A stretch of 37,457 nucleotides of DNA from Ktedonobacterales bacterium (lineage in GTDB: Bacteria > Chloroflexota > Ktedonobacteria > Ktedonobacterales > DATBGS01), in NCBI GenBank assembly GCA_036557285.1, contig DATBHW010000071.1:1-37457 (forward strand), in the 5' to 3' direction. The position numbers were made by a program, and so were the translations under genes. Shown in pieces: positions 16,428 to 25,044 of this stretch. The number at the start of each line of letters is the position of its first letter. Position 1 is the first letter of the stretch. The notes under the pieces were generated by a model, which saw nothing but the letters and a program-made list of their open reading frames with translations, did no database searches and was not told the DNA's origin.

Positions 16428-17690
16428 GTGGCCCAGCACAGCCTCTTTGATGAACTTGATACCCAGGCGGGCGAGCCACAGAGGCCCCCCAGGCGCGGCG
16501 TCACTGTCCCCGGAACCGGCGAGCGCGCGGCCTGGGAAGCCTGGGCGGCTCGCCTGCTGCCAGGCTTTGTCGCGCCCTATTGCCATGCCCTGGCCGCCAG
16601 CCGTCTGCATCGCTCCTGCTGGTGGATTGATGGCCTGACTTCGGCTGGTCGGAGCCTGCGCGGCGATTCAGGCAGCGCCGCCTTCGTCCAGACCGCCGAG
16701 GCGCTGGCGGCCTCCAACTTCAGGCTGCGCGGCGTTCGGCTGGAGGCGCGCAAAGCCACAGACAAAGCGCCCAAACCCGCCGCCGAACCGGCCAGCGACC
16801 CGGCGTCAGGCGCGCAGCGGAACGGGCGCCGAACCCGCGATCAGCTTCAGCCCGCCAGCAGCGAGACGCTGGCCGCCATGCCGCGCGAAGACCTGCTGGC
16901 GGCGCTGGACACTGCTCCGGCGCTGCTGCTGCTGAATCCCTTCGCCGCGCCCCCGCTGACGGCTGAAGAGCTTTTGCCGCTCTGCCAGCGCCAGGCGCCT
17001 ACCGAACTCCTGCTGACCATCTCCACCGCGCGGCTGGAACAACTGGCCGCCGGAGATCTGGCCGGACAAGCGCCGCCCGCGCTGACCGCTCTGCTGCGCT
17101 CGGACACCTGGAAAACGACCTGGACCGGCCCAGGCAAGAGCGCCGAAAAAGTGCGGCGCACCCTGGAGATGCTGCGCGGCCTCTTGAAATCGCACTTCCT
17201 CTACGTCTGCGTGGCGACGCTGGACGACCTGCCTACGTCTGCGCCACGCCGCCTGCTGCTCTTTGCCTCGCGCCAATATGCCAGCGTCGCGCTGCTCAAC
17301 GATTTCCTCTGCGCCGAACAGGCCCGCCTCGCCCGCGAGCGCGAAACGCGAGCGTTGCAGGGAGGCTGGTTTGCCCGCCGACGCGAAACGGCCCGCGCCG
17401 CCGCCTGGGCCGCGCTGAAAGAAGAACTGCACACGCTGGGCCGCCTGCGCCGCGCGCGCCTCTGGCCGGACCTCAAGCCTCTGCTCGTGCTGGACCATTT
17501 CGGCCAGTTCAGCGCCGCCGATCACGACGCCGCGCTCCTGGAACTGCTGCGCGAAGGGCGCATCGCGTGCCGCTGGTCGCCCGCCGTGCCCACTGCCGAC
17601 CCCGCCGCGCCGCCCGTTGAGCGCGCCCCCGGCGCGCAGGATTTTCTGGAGTTTCTGGAGCCACGCGCGCGGCCCGCCTGGCGGCGTTAG
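16428..17690 (+). CDS. TcmP-like protein (three-Cys-motif partner family), divergent
   Basis: The 420-residue protein starts at GTG with AAAAGG about nine bases upstream. The N-terminal half resembles TcmP proteins: SLFDEL at the start, then WWIDGLTSAGRSLRGDSGSA, comparable to the family's 'DGFAGPGRY..GEPGSP' segment. ALLLLNPFAAP later matches their 'DPFG' strand. A long Arg/Ala-rich C-terminus follows. The glycine motif for a nucleotide or SAM-like ligand is altered, so activity is uncertain. TcmP usually sits beside a three-Cys-motif protein; none is visible here. Family assignment is tentative and the gene itself is convincing. Confidence 0.7.
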   Translation: MAQHSLFDELDTQAGEPQRPPRRGVTVPGTGERAAWEAWAARLLPGFVAPYCHALAASRLHRSCWWIDGLTSAGRSLRGDSGSAAFVQTAEALAASNFRLRGVRLEARKATDKAPKPAAEPASDPASGAQRNGRRTRDQLQPASSETLAAMPREDLLAALDTAPALLLLNPFAAPPLTAEELLPLCQRQAPTELLLTISTARLEQLAAGDLAGQAPPALTALLRSDTWKTTWTGPGKSAEKVRRTLEMLRGLLKSHFLYVCVATLDDLPTSAPRRLLLFASRQYASVALLNDFLCAEQARLARERETRALQGGWFARRRETARAAAWAALKEELHTLGRLRRARLWPDLKPLLVLDHFGQFSAADHDAALLELLREGRIACRWSPAVPTADPAAPPVERAPGAQDFLEFLEPRARPAWRR

Positions 17691-17743
17691 GGGGCCAGCA
17701 GGCGCAACCACAGCAGAAATGTAACATTTTGCTGGCGAGGAAG

Positions 17744-17773
17744 TTGCACTCCTCCACCCATCGCGCTTATACT
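17744..17773 (+). promoter_or_regulatory. Promoter of the RmlD-like gene
   Basis: TTGCAC and TATACT are spaced 18 bases apart, with the predicted start about 40 bases before ATG 17820. Confidence 0.5.
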
Positions 17774-17819
17774 GCCGCTATCTGTCTTGATCGAAAGCCT
17801 GCAATGAGGAGGGTGCGCG

Positions 17820-18746
17820 ATGGCTGGTATCCTGGTGAGCGGCGTCACCGGACTGGTGGGCCGCTATGTGCTGGCGGCGCTGCTGGACACGACTAACGAA
17901 GAGGTCCACGCCCTGACGCGCCGACCCCTGCCAGCGCCTTTCGATGGGAACCCGCGCATCCGCGCCTGGCAGGCCGATCTGGGCGAGGCCGAGCGGCTGG
18001 CGCGGGCGCTGCGCGAGGCGCGGCCAGCCGTCGTCATCCATTCGGCGGCGATTGCCGACGTGGACGCCTGCGAGCGCGACCACGCGCTGGCGCGCGCCGC
18101 CAACGTGGAGGGCGCGGCCAATCTGGCGCGGGCCAGCGCCGCAGTTGGCGCGCATTGCATCCACGTCTCAACCGATTATGTCTTCGACGGCTCCGAGGCG
18201 AACCCTGGCCCATATGACGAGACGGCAGCGCCTCATCCGGTCAATTATTACGGCGAAACCAAGCTGGAAGCCGAGCGCGTAGTAAGCGACATCTGCGCCG
18301 GGCGCGTCGGGCTGGCGATCTGCCGTACCGCGCTGGTCTATGGCGTAAACCCTGCTGGCCGGACCAATTTTGTAGAGAGCATGGTGAACGACCTGCGCGC
18401 GGGCAAACACATCCGCGCTGTCACCGACCAGCAAAACACCCCCACTGCCGCCGCCAACCTGGCCGAAATGCTGATAGCAGCGGCAGCGCGCCGCGCGGTG
18501 GGCCTCTTCCATCTGGCTGGCGGCGAACTCATCACCCGCTACGCGCTGGCGCTCGCCGTTGCTGATCACTTCGGGCTGGATCGCGCCCTGGTCACGCCGC
18601 TGCACAGCGCCGACCTCGGCCAGCTTGCCCGCCGCCCGCTGCTCAGCGGTCTGCGCGTCGAAAAAGCCGAACTCGCGCTCGGCGTGCGCGCCTGGAACAT
18701 CCAGCAAGGGCTGACCTGGCTGGACAAGATAGCGCGCGCATCGTGA
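17820..18746 (+). CDS. NAD(P)-dependent sugar epimerase/reductase, RmlD-like extended SDR
   Basis: The 308-residue protein has the Rossmann motif GVTGLVGRYV near the N-terminus. The catalytic segment HVSTDYVFDGSE is followed by YYGETKLEAE, giving the Ser/Thr, Tyr and Lys of the extended SDR family. The C-terminal part (RTALVYGVNPAGR, FHLAGGELITRYA) is like dTDP-4-dehydrorhamnose reductase. GAGGAGGG lies just upstream. No other dTDP-rhamnose genes are near, so the substrate may differ. It has its own promoter and stands alone. Confidence 0.92.
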   Translation: MAGILVSGVTGLVGRYVLAALLDTTNEEVHALTRRPLPAPFDGNPRIRAWQADLGEAERLARALREARPAVVIHSAAIADVDACERDHALARAANVEGAANLARASAAVGAHCIHVSTDYVFDGSEANPGPYDETAAPHPVNYYGETKLEAERVVSDICAGRVGLAICRTALVYGVNPAGRTNFVESMVNDLRAGKHIRAVTDQQNTPTAAANLAEMLIAAAARRAVGLFHLAGGELITRYALALAVADHFGLDRALVTPLHSADLGQLARRPLLSGLRVEKAELALGVRAWNIQQGLTWLDKIARAS

Positions 18747-18756
18747 AGCAGCGGAT

Positions 18757-18785
18757 TTGCTCCTGACTGGTTTTTATGCTATACT
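18757..18785 (+). promoter_or_regulatory. Promoter of the H-NOX fusion gene
   Basis: TTGCTC and TATACT are exactly 17 bases apart. The leader before ATG 18953 is about 160 bases, with no recognised structure. Confidence 0.55.
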
Positions 18786-18952
18786 TGCTCTCACCACCCG
18801 ATTGCAAGAAGCAGCGCGTTTCCCACTACCAGGAAGAAAGAACAATGGTAATGGGCGCCACGGCGCGTCGGTCCCTACCGCAGCTTTCCTCGTCTCCTCT
18901 GCACCGCGCGGGACCAGCAGACCTGGATTGGCCCTGACAAAGGGGGACCAGC

Positions 18953-20032
18953 ATGCAAGGGTTTATCCATCTGCTTCTCGAAGCCTACGTCAGCGAAACT
19001 GCTGGCGCTCAGAGCCTGCGCCTGATTCGACAGATGGCAGGCATTCAGGGGCCTCCGCTTGCCACCCAGCCCTATCCCGATCAGGTGACGACAAAGCTCC
19101 TCCAGGCTATCGCTGATTATGAGGGGCGGGCGCTCGACGACCTGCTCTATCGCTTTGGGGTCTATTTCCTGAATGCCCCCCTCACGCGCCAAAATTACCG
19201 CGCCTTTCTGGAGGGCCACTCCTCGGCGCGCAGCTTCCTGGAGCATGTACCGATGATTCACCAGCATCTGGGGAACACCCTCAAGGGAGCCAGCCTGCCG
19301 AGATTGCAGTACATCAATCATACCCCCGAACTCCTCGAAATCATCTATGATAGCCCGCGCCACCTCTGCCACTTCCTGCGAGGCGTGCTTGATGGCGTGA
19401 GTCGCTATTTCAACGAACCGCTCGAAGTCCGCGAGATGGAATGCCAGTATCGAGGCGCATCCGCCTGCCGGATACTGGTGCGCTTTGTCGCTGCCCGCCG
19501 CTCCGGTCCCCTGCCGCAGCACCCTTCTGCCGCAGGCGCAAAAGGGTCCGCGCCCTACCATCCTAGCAGAGCGCCAGGGTCTGGCCCACAGAGCCTCGCC
19601 GCAGAAGAGTCGCCTGCCCAGCGCGGAGAACCTGCTGGCTCAGAGGCAAAACGCCAGCGTGAAGAGCAAGAAGATATGCTGATCCTTCAGACGCTCTCCA
19701 CCAGGCAAGCGCCAGCAGATCGCTCGCTGGGGAGCGCGCAAGAGCAGCCCCTCGATCTTGCGCTCTCCTTGTTCGAGATCGCCCAACGCCTTGCCGCGAG
19801 CGAGGCTTCAGCCGAGTATGCCCGCTTGAGCCAGGTCCAACGTTCACTCACTCGCCTCGCCGTCCAGGGGTTTGTCGAATCCAAACAAGACCTACATACC
19901 ATACCGCAGAGCGCCTCGCCTGGTGTGGTCGCCCTGGCCGGTCAGGGCATTCTGGCCGCCCAACGCTATCGCATCACCCCGGTCGGTCAAATCTGGCTGC
20001 GTGATATGCAGCAGCGTCGGCAGGGATACTGA
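18953..20032 (+). CDS. H-NOX (heme NO-binding) domain fused to a winged-helix domain
   Basis: Residues 1-179 of this 359-residue protein match the H-NOX fold, starting MQGFIHLLLEAYVSE. The canonical heme residues appear one position later than in the Caldanaerobacter H-NOX: proximal His103 in PMIHQH, Pro116, and the YxSxR propionate motif as Tyr132-Ser134-Arg136 (YDSPR). The position of the distal tyrosine that stabilises O2 is Phe141, which favours NO over O2. The domain ends with ECQYRGASACRILVRF. A polar, disordered linker (about 180-260) leads to a winged helix (about 262-355) with LFEIAQRLAASE, QRSLTRLAVQGFVES and YRITPVGQIWL. I infer a one-component NO-responsive DNA-binding regulator. 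AAGGGGG precedes the ATG. Confidence 0.87.
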   Translation: MQGFIHLLLEAYVSETAGAQSLRLIRQMAGIQGPPLATQPYPDQVTTKLLQAIADYEGRALDDLLYRFGVYFLNAPLTRQNYRAFLEGHSSARSFLEHVPMIHQHLGNTLKGASLPRLQYINHTPELLEIIYDSPRHLCHFLRGVLDGVSRYFNEPLEVREMECQYRGASACRILVRFVAARRSGPLPQHPSAAGAKGSAPYHPSRAPGSGPQSLAAEESPAQRGEPAGSEAKRQREEQEDMLILQTLSTRQAPADRSLGSAQEQPLDLALSLFEIAQRLAASEASAEYARLSQVQRSLTRLAVQGFVESKQDLHTIPQSASPGVVALAGQGILAAQRYRITPVGQIWLRDMQQRRQGY

Positions 20033-20086
20033 GTGACAACAACGCCTACCATCGGCAAGGATACTGATTGACAACAACGCCTGCCA
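20017..20086 (+). repeat. 35-bp tandem duplication at the 3' end of the H-NOX gene
   Basis: Two units start at 20017 and 20052 and match at about 32 of 35 positions (TCGGCA(G/A)GGATACTGA, then TGACAACAACGCCT). The stop codon of the H-NOX gene lies in the first unit. The duplication looks recent and does not alter the protein. Confidence 0.8.
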
Positions 20087-20168
20087 GGGGTAAGCTAGTG
20101 GCGGTAATTGTTTTTTTATTTATCCTGGTGAGCAACCTGGGGCCGCTCAGCCCCAGGGGGAGGATTCC

Positions 20169-21941
20169 GTGGAAAGCTTTAAGTGTCCCTACTGTGGCAA
20201 ATCACACCCCGACACCACCATCTTTTGTGTCCAGAAGCAGAGAGCACTGGTCAGATACCCCACCACCCTGCTGGTGAGCTTGGCGCTCCTGGCCTTTGCG
20301 GCTGTCCTTGTCACCGCCTTTACCCAGCCCACCGGCCCTGACAACAGCAACAGCTTTCTCGCCACCGTCTTCATCTATAAGCCCTGGCTCTTTTACAGCT
20401 TCATCGGCCTGCTGATCCTCGTATGGGAAGGCTCCTTCCTGCGCGGGCGAAACGTCCAGCGTTGGGTCATCTGGAGCGTCACCGTCGCCGCGCTGCTGAT
20501 CGTTGGCCTCGTGACCGCCCGGCCCGATATTATCACCGCCATCGAGAACTCCCGCGCGCTGAAAAACTTCTTCACCAACCCCTGGCCCTACATCATCGCC
20601 AACGCGCTCTTCGTGCTCTTCTGGCTCTACCAAACCATCCGCCGCCGCATGCGGCGCGACAAAACCAAGCCCCTGCCTACCCTCTTCAGCGACACCCTGG
20701 CCGAAGAGGAGGAGAACGCCGCCATCGCCGAAACCGAATATACCTCCGGTGATCTGCTGGCAGGCGCCATCATCTTCCTCTTCAGCGCGTTCGTCTTCCC
20801 CTTCCTCTATCTGGTCATCGCCCGCTACGCCCTCGGCGTCATTCCCGAAGCTCAGGCGGCGGGCAGAACTCCGCCCGACCTTACCTGGCTCTTCACCAAT
20901 TTCTCGCAGATGACCAGCCTGAGAATCAGCGGCAACCCCAGCAATACCTCGTCGGGCGTCTCCCTGGCGCTGCTCGATCTCGCCATTGCCGCCCTGCTCT
21001 TTGCTATCAGCACCATCTCGCTCTTGATCGTCACCTACAGCCAGGGCTTGCAAGAAATCCAGGCTGTGGACAGCACCGGCAGCACCGGCAAGCTGCCAAC
21101 CATCACTCCCCGGAGCAGCATGGCCCTGCCCAGCGTCAGAGACCTCACCACAGCTGACCCTGGTGAATCGCTCTCCAGCGTCCTCTCCACCCCATCCTTT
21201 GCCGAAGTTGGCGGAGGTGACGACGACGCCACCACCCAGGAAGATGTAGAACTGGCTGTTGGCGAATCCGTCGCGCGCACCGCCCTGGCCGGCCTGGAGC
21301 GCGCGCTCATCTCCCTGCGCCTGGTAGCCGACAGCGCCGCCCTCTCCATCCGCAACCTGCTCTGGCCGTTCGCCGTCTTTGTCGGGGCCGGATTTGTCGC
21401 GGCTATGAGCGGCGTCGTCTACGAATACCTGCACTACCCCAGCAAGTTCCCTTTCTCCAACTGGACGAACCTCGCCACCGGAGATAATAGCCTCGCCGCA
21501 TCCTTCCTCACGTGGCTCAGAAGCTGGGTGGAGATTGGCGGCTATGGCCTGATCGCGCTCATCCTGATCACGATCTCCATCGCCCTCCTCACCCGCGCCC
21601 GCGCGGTCCTGCCCGATGCCGTCAACTTCCTGCGCTATTTTGGCCTGCTGGCTATCCTCACCTACTGGATTTTCGCCCTGGCCGTCGCAGCCCTCAACTG
21701 GGCCTACACCCTTCAGGAGTTTGTGGACACCAAAAGCGGCTTCTTCTTCATTCAGAACCGCTGGCCGCTGGAACCGGACCTGACAGCGATCATCTCGTTT
21801 GTCCTGTTCCTCTTCCTGGCTGTACCACAACTGTTTGCCGAGCGCCGCAAGCAGCAGCCTAGAAGGATACAACCAGTCACCGTAGCCAGCCAGAAAGCGC
21901 CCGCTGAAAAAGTCGTGAGTGAAAAAGTCGTGAAGGAATGA
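20169..21941 (+). CDS. Zinc-ribbon polytopic membrane protein of unknown function
   Basis: The 590-residue protein starts at GTG with GGGGGAGG upstream. It begins with a zinc-binding knuckle (CPYCGK...FC). About ten hydrophobic helices follow in groups: for example LLVSLALLAFAAVLVTAF, AIIFLFSAFVFPFLYLVIA, LLWPFAVFVGAGFVAAMSG and YGLIALILITISIALLT. A long polar loop with an acidic patch (about 300-370) separates the two halves. The C-terminus carries a short repeat (EKVVSEKVVKE). No transporter or enzyme motif is recognised. It follows the H-NOX gene on the same strand after 136 bases, so it might belong to its regulon, but no shared signal is seen. Confidence 0.85.
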   Translation: MESFKCPYCGKSHPDTTIFCVQKQRALVRYPTTLLVSLALLAFAAVLVTAFTQPTGPDNSNSFLATVFIYKPWLFYSFIGLLILVWEGSFLRGRNVQRWVIWSVTVAALLIVGLVTARPDIITAIENSRALKNFFTNPWPYIIANALFVLFWLYQTIRRRMRRDKTKPLPTLFSDTLAEEEENAAIAETEYTSGDLLAGAIIFLFSAFVFPFLYLVIARYALGVIPEAQAAGRTPPDLTWLFTNFSQMTSLRISGNPSNTSSGVSLALLDLAIAALLFAISTISLLIVTYSQGLQEIQAVDSTGSTGKLPTITPRSSMALPSVRDLTTADPGESLSSVLSTPSFAEVGGGDDDATTQEDVELAVGESVARTALAGLERALISLRLVADSAALSIRNLLWPFAVFVGAGFVAAMSGVVYEYLHYPSKFPFSNWTNLATGDNSLAASFLTWLRSWVEIGGYGLIALILITISIALLTRARAVLPDAVNFLRYFGLLAILTYWIFALAVAALNWAYTLQEFVDTKSGFFFIQNRWPLEPDLTAIISFVLFLFLAVPQLFAERRKQQPRRIQPVTVASQKAPAEKVVSEKVVKE

Positions 21942-21960
21942 AGGAATAAAGAGCGATACC

Positions 21961-22009
21961 GAGCAGATTCAGGGCGCTCACCAGATAGACGAGCGCCCTG
22001 AATCTGCTC
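21961..22009 (+). terminator. Terminator hairpin with 19-bp perfect stem
   Basis: GAGCAGATTCAGGGCGCTC and its exact complement are separated by 11 bases, 20 bases after the stop of the preceding gene. There is no T-run after the stem. Confidence 0.75.
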
Positions 22010-22089
22010 TGGCAGACCAACGGACGGCATCTGCCGCATGCTCTTGAATAATCGTTAGGAAATGCGGCCATGTAAGACAGGGGAACGGT

Positions 22090-22884
22090 ATGGAAGGCAT
22101 GGAAAGAGAGCAAGCTCGCTCGGCCTCTTATCTAAAGATGCTGCTCGCTATGCTACAGGATCAAGGCGTAGAGATAACATCCACTTGCAGGATTCTTGAT
22201 TTCGGATGTGGAGAAGGCCAGGCGGTATACGCCTTGCGGAAGCGCGGGTTACAGAGCTTTGGAGTGGATATTGTCCCGCGCCACGATGCCATTCAAAAGC
22301 GTTTGCAAGAAGAGAGTCTCATTCAAGAGAATGAAACCGTATTTGGCACGATGGACCTGACCAGCTATCGCATCCCCTTCGAGGACAACGCCTTTGACGT
22401 GGTAATAAGCTGGCAGGTTTTCGAACATGTTCAGAACTGGCCGCAAGCGCTTGCGGAGATAAAAAGAGTGCTAAAACCCGGCGGAGCGGGTCTTCACGTC
22501 CTCCCCGCGAAGTATCGGCCCGTAGAAGGCCATGTGTTTGTGCCACTCGCCTCAGTCATCCGAGCATATCCTTACCTGGCATTTTGGGCCGTACTGGGGG
22601 TAAGAAACTCGTTCCAACAGGGCATGAGTTGGAAGGAAGTGGCTAAGAAAAACTGGGAGTATCTCAGGAAACACACGATCTATTTGTCTAAGGCCGAGGT
22701 CCGAAGGTATGTTACAGCCGAGTTTGGGGCCATGTCATTTTTAGAGGGGAGCTATATCAGGCATCACCACAAGTCCAAAGTCTGGCGCATCTCCTCACTC
22801 ACCAGAGTGCTTCCCTTTATTCCCTGGTTGGTTCGTACCTTCCACATGGATGTTGTCTTCTTCACAAAACCGCCAGGTGATTGA
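22090..22884 (+). CDS. Class I SAM-dependent methyltransferase
   Basis: The 264-residue protein has the SAM motif I ILDFGCGEGQAVYAL, the acidic strand GVDIVP, then PFEDNAFDVVISWQVFEHV and ALAEIKRVLKPGG (motifs II-III of the Methyltransf_11 family). The C-terminal part is basic/aromatic and ends in a hydrophobic segment. The substrate is unknown. Codon and base use are less GC-rich than in the neighbours, which suggests recent acquisition. AGGGGAA lies upstream of the first ATG. It is convergent with the MFS gene. Confidence 0.88.
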   Translation: MEGMEREQARSASYLKMLLAMLQDQGVEITSTCRILDFGCGEGQAVYALRKRGLQSFGVDIVPRHDAIQKRLQEESLIQENETVFGTMDLTSYRIPFEDNAFDVVISWQVFEHVQNWPQALAEIKRVLKPGGAGLHVLPAKYRPVEGHVFVPLASVIRAYPYLAFWAVLGVRNSFQQGMSWKEVAKKNWEYLRKHTIYLSKAEVRRYVTAEFGAMSFLEGSYIRHHHKSKVWRISSLTRVLPFIPWLVRTFHMDVVFFTKPPGD

Positions 22885-22908
22885 TATGAGCAGGCGCTGC
22901 AACGCCGA

Positions 22909-24315
22909 TCAATGCGCCAGGCTATCAGTGGGTTCACCCGCCGAGGCTGGCGCGCCTATCGGCTCCCTGGGGCCGCGCTTTTCGCGCACATGCAGCCGCG
23001 CCGCCAGCAAAGAGCCAGCCGCCACCGCCAGCAGCGCGTAGGAGATGCCCACGTCATCCGCCAGCAGACCAATCACCACCAGGATCGGAACCGCCGCCAG
23101 ATTAAAGAGCGCCTGCTGGAACGCGACAATGTTTCCGCGCAGACGCGGCAAAACCCGCTCTTGCATAATCGCCTGGCAGGGAATAGAGATCAGGTTGAGC
23201 GCAAAGCCCAGGAGCGACGCCTCGCCAACCGCCAGCACAATAATGAGGCCATTGGGCACATGCAAGAAATCACCCAGGGGCCGATTCAGCGCCAGCATCA
23301 CTACCGCCAGCGTCACCGCATCCACACCCAGCCCTGCCAGGCGAAGCTGACCCAGCCTGTTGGCAAGTCGCGGAGCCAGAATCGCCCCGATAACCAGCGC
23401 CACCCCCGCCGGAGCCAGCACAAGCGAGATGTCTTCTGCCGGACGGCGCAGCACCTGCACCACAAAATTAGGCGCTAACTCGCTCACCAGCGCGATCACC
23501 ACGCCCGCCAGCGAAAGGCGCACCACCGCTGCCAGCATCTGGCTGTCCTGCGCGATGGGCTGCCAGCCCTCCTTCAACTGCTGCCACAAGCTGCGGCGCT
23601 CGTTCTGCGCCTCCAGCGTCGCCAGCAGCGCCTCATGCTGCGCCCCATCCACAAGCTCCACCTCTTCTCCCTCGCCATAATGCGCCACACCCAACCGACG
23701 CGGCGGCAACAGCAGGCTCAGCAGCGTCGCCAGACCAAAGCCGCCCGCGCAGACGTAAAAGAGCGCGGGCCAGCCAAAAGCCTGAAACAGCAGCGGCCCC
23801 AGCACAATCAGCCCCAGCGCCTGCGCCACCACAAACGTCACACCAAACAGCGACAGGCCATGCGTCAGACCGCGCAAACCCACCAGGCTAGGGATGGCCG
23901 TCGCCTCTGCTGGCAGATAGAAGCGCGTCGAAAGCGAAAGGCTCAGCGAAAAGAAATAGAGCAGCGCCACCAGCCCACCGCTGCTGGCTCCATGCGTCGC
24001 CCCGCCATAGACGAACGCCAGCGCCAGGCCCACGCCCAGCCCCAGCAGCGTGCGCAGCAAATTCGCCAGCCACAGAACCCACCAGCGGCCCACGCGGTCC
24101 ACGACAATCCCTGGCAGCGGCCCCAACAGAATCGCCGGAATGCTAAACAAAATGACCAGCAGCCCACCCGCAAGCGTAGAGCCGGTCTGCACATTGACCA
24201 GCACGATCAGCGCAAAGTTCACGATATTCTGGCCGAGCTGTCCTAGAAACTGCGCGCTCCACAACTGCAAAAAAGAAGGGCTGCGCAGAACAGCTTGATA
24301 GTTACTTGCAGACAC
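22909..24315 (-). CDS. MFS transporter (enterobactin exporter/MFS_3-like)
   Basis: The 468-residue protein has twelve predicted helices. It starts at GTG (SASNYQAVLRSPSFLQLW, then GQLGQNIVNFALIVLV). The loop after helix 2 carries GIVVDRVGRRW-like sequence (PGIVVDRVGRWWVLW), the mark of MFS drug or siderophore exporters. A soluble loop between helices 6 and 7 is acidic. The likely role is proton-coupled export of a small molecule; the substrate is unknown. GGGGGA lies upstream of the GTG. It is convergent with the methyltransferase. Confidence 0.92.
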   Translation of the reverse strand: MSASNYQAVLRSPSFLQLWSAQFLGQLGQNIVNFALIVLVNVQTGSTLAGGLLVILFSIPAILLGPLPGIVVDRVGRWWVLWLANLLRTLLGLGVGLALAFVYGGATHGASSGGLVALLYFFSLSLSLSTRFYLPAEATAIPSLVGLRGLTHGLSLFGVTFVVAQALGLIVLGPLLFQAFGWPALFYVCAGGFGLATLLSLLLPPRRLGVAHYGEGEEVELVDGAQHEALLATLEAQNERRSLWQQLKEGWQPIAQDSQMLAAVVRLSLAGVVIALVSELAPNFVVQVLRRPAEDISLVLAPAGVALVIGAILAPRLANRLGQLRLAGLGVDAVTLAVVMLALNRPLGDFLHVPNGLIIVLAVGEASLLGFALNLISIPCQAIMQERVLPRLRGNIVAFQQALFNLAAVPILVVIGLLADDVGISYALLAVAAGSLLAARLHVREKRGPREPIGAPASAGEPTDSLAH

Positions 24316-24350
24316 CCATTTCCCCCGCTGGCTTTGATAATGCTGGCCCT

Positions 24351-24379
24351 ACCTTACCACGCGCAGCCCACTTTGACAA
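24351..24379 (-). promoter_or_regulatory. Possible promoter of the MFS gene
   Basis: On the minus strand TTGTCA and TAAGGT lie 17 bases apart, about 35 bases before the GTG. The -10 match is moderate. Confidence 0.35.
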
Positions 24380-24395
24380 CCAGCCTGGCTGCCTC

Positions 24396-24737
24396 TCATT
24401 TCTCCCCTGTCTTCGTCTGCTCCTCAGCGCGCCTGGCCTCCCGCGCCTGCGCCCGGCGAGCCGCCGCCCGCAGCCAGACACGCTCCAGCCACACAAACGC
24501 CGCCCGCGCAAGAGTGCCTGCCACAAAGCCAGCGCCCAGCGCGGGCCAGAAGCCAATGGGCTGCTGAAGCAGCTCAAACACCGCCAGCGCCACAATCGTC
24601 GCGCTCATCAGCGCCGCCAGACGCAGCGTACCCAGCATCGCATTCGCGCGCGTGGCCGACCCCCGTCCCGCCTGCGGAGATGAGGCTGACCCATCTGAAC
24701 TGGCCGACGAATTAGCCCGCCGTCTCTTGCTTGCCAT
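24396..24737 (-). CDS. Small two-helix membrane protein, third gene of the CMD operon
   Basis: The 113-residue product starts MASKRRRANSSAS and has two hydrophobic segments (LRLAALMSATIVALAVFELL and FWPALGAGFVAGTLARAAFVW), followed by an Arg/Ala/Glu-rich tail. GAGGAGGA precedes the ATG, which is therefore preferred over the longer frame opening at 24800. The gene overlaps the end of the 24712-25044 gene by 26 bases, so translation is probably coupled. Function unknown. Confidence 0.75.
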   Translation of the reverse strand: MASKRRRANSSASSDGSASSPQAGRGSATRANAMLGTLRLAALMSATIVALAVFELLQQPIGFWPALGAGFVAGTLARAAFVWLERVWLRAAARRAQAREARRAEEQTKTGEK

Positions 24738-25044
24738 GCTGCTCCTCCTCGCGCGCTGCGCCGCTCTGCTCATCGCGGGCTGGCTCGCCGCCTCCCTCAT
24801 ACTTGCTCACCAGCTTCTCAACCAGCCCCGCAATCTCATACCAGATATAGCGTTGATAATCCAGCATCCTGGCCTGCTGCTCATCAAACGCCTTCGTCTT
24901 CTGATCCTGATCGCGGCGGGCATTCTCCAGAAAACGCTGCGCCAGCGTATACGCATTCTGCCCGCGCCCATGCAAATACTCCGAAAGTTCGCCCAGATCA
25001 AGCAAGAGCGCCCGGAGTCTCTCGCCCTCGTATTCTTCAGCCAT
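24712..25044 (-). CDS. Small coiled, charged protein, second gene of the CMD operon
   Basis: The 110-residue soluble product starts MAEEYEGERLRALLLDLGEL and is mostly helical with heptad-like spacing (ENARRDQDQKTKAFDEQQA). It ends in a Glu/Gln/Gly-rich tail. GGAGG lies upstream of the ATG at 25044; the frame extends to 25068 but without a ribosome site. The start overlaps the stop of the CMD gene by eight bases. No family is recognised. Confidence 0.75.
   Translation of the reverse strand: MAEEYEGERLRALLLDLGELSEYLHGRGQNAYTLAQRFLENARRDQDQKTKAFDEQQARMLDYQRYIWYEIAGLVEKLVSKYEGGGEPARDEQSGAAREEEQHGKQETAG

Noticed and set aside
18953-19490. V4R domain as the identity of the N-terminal part of the H-NOX protein
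   Set aside because: The end (EC.Y.G...C) is V4R-like, but the spacing of His103, Pro116 and YxSxR fits H-NOX exactly, which V4R would not explain.
20202-21872. 556-codon minus-strand frame
   Set aside because: Antisense shadow of the zinc-ribbon membrane protein; composition (Gly/Glu/Asp-rich) is that of reversed codons.
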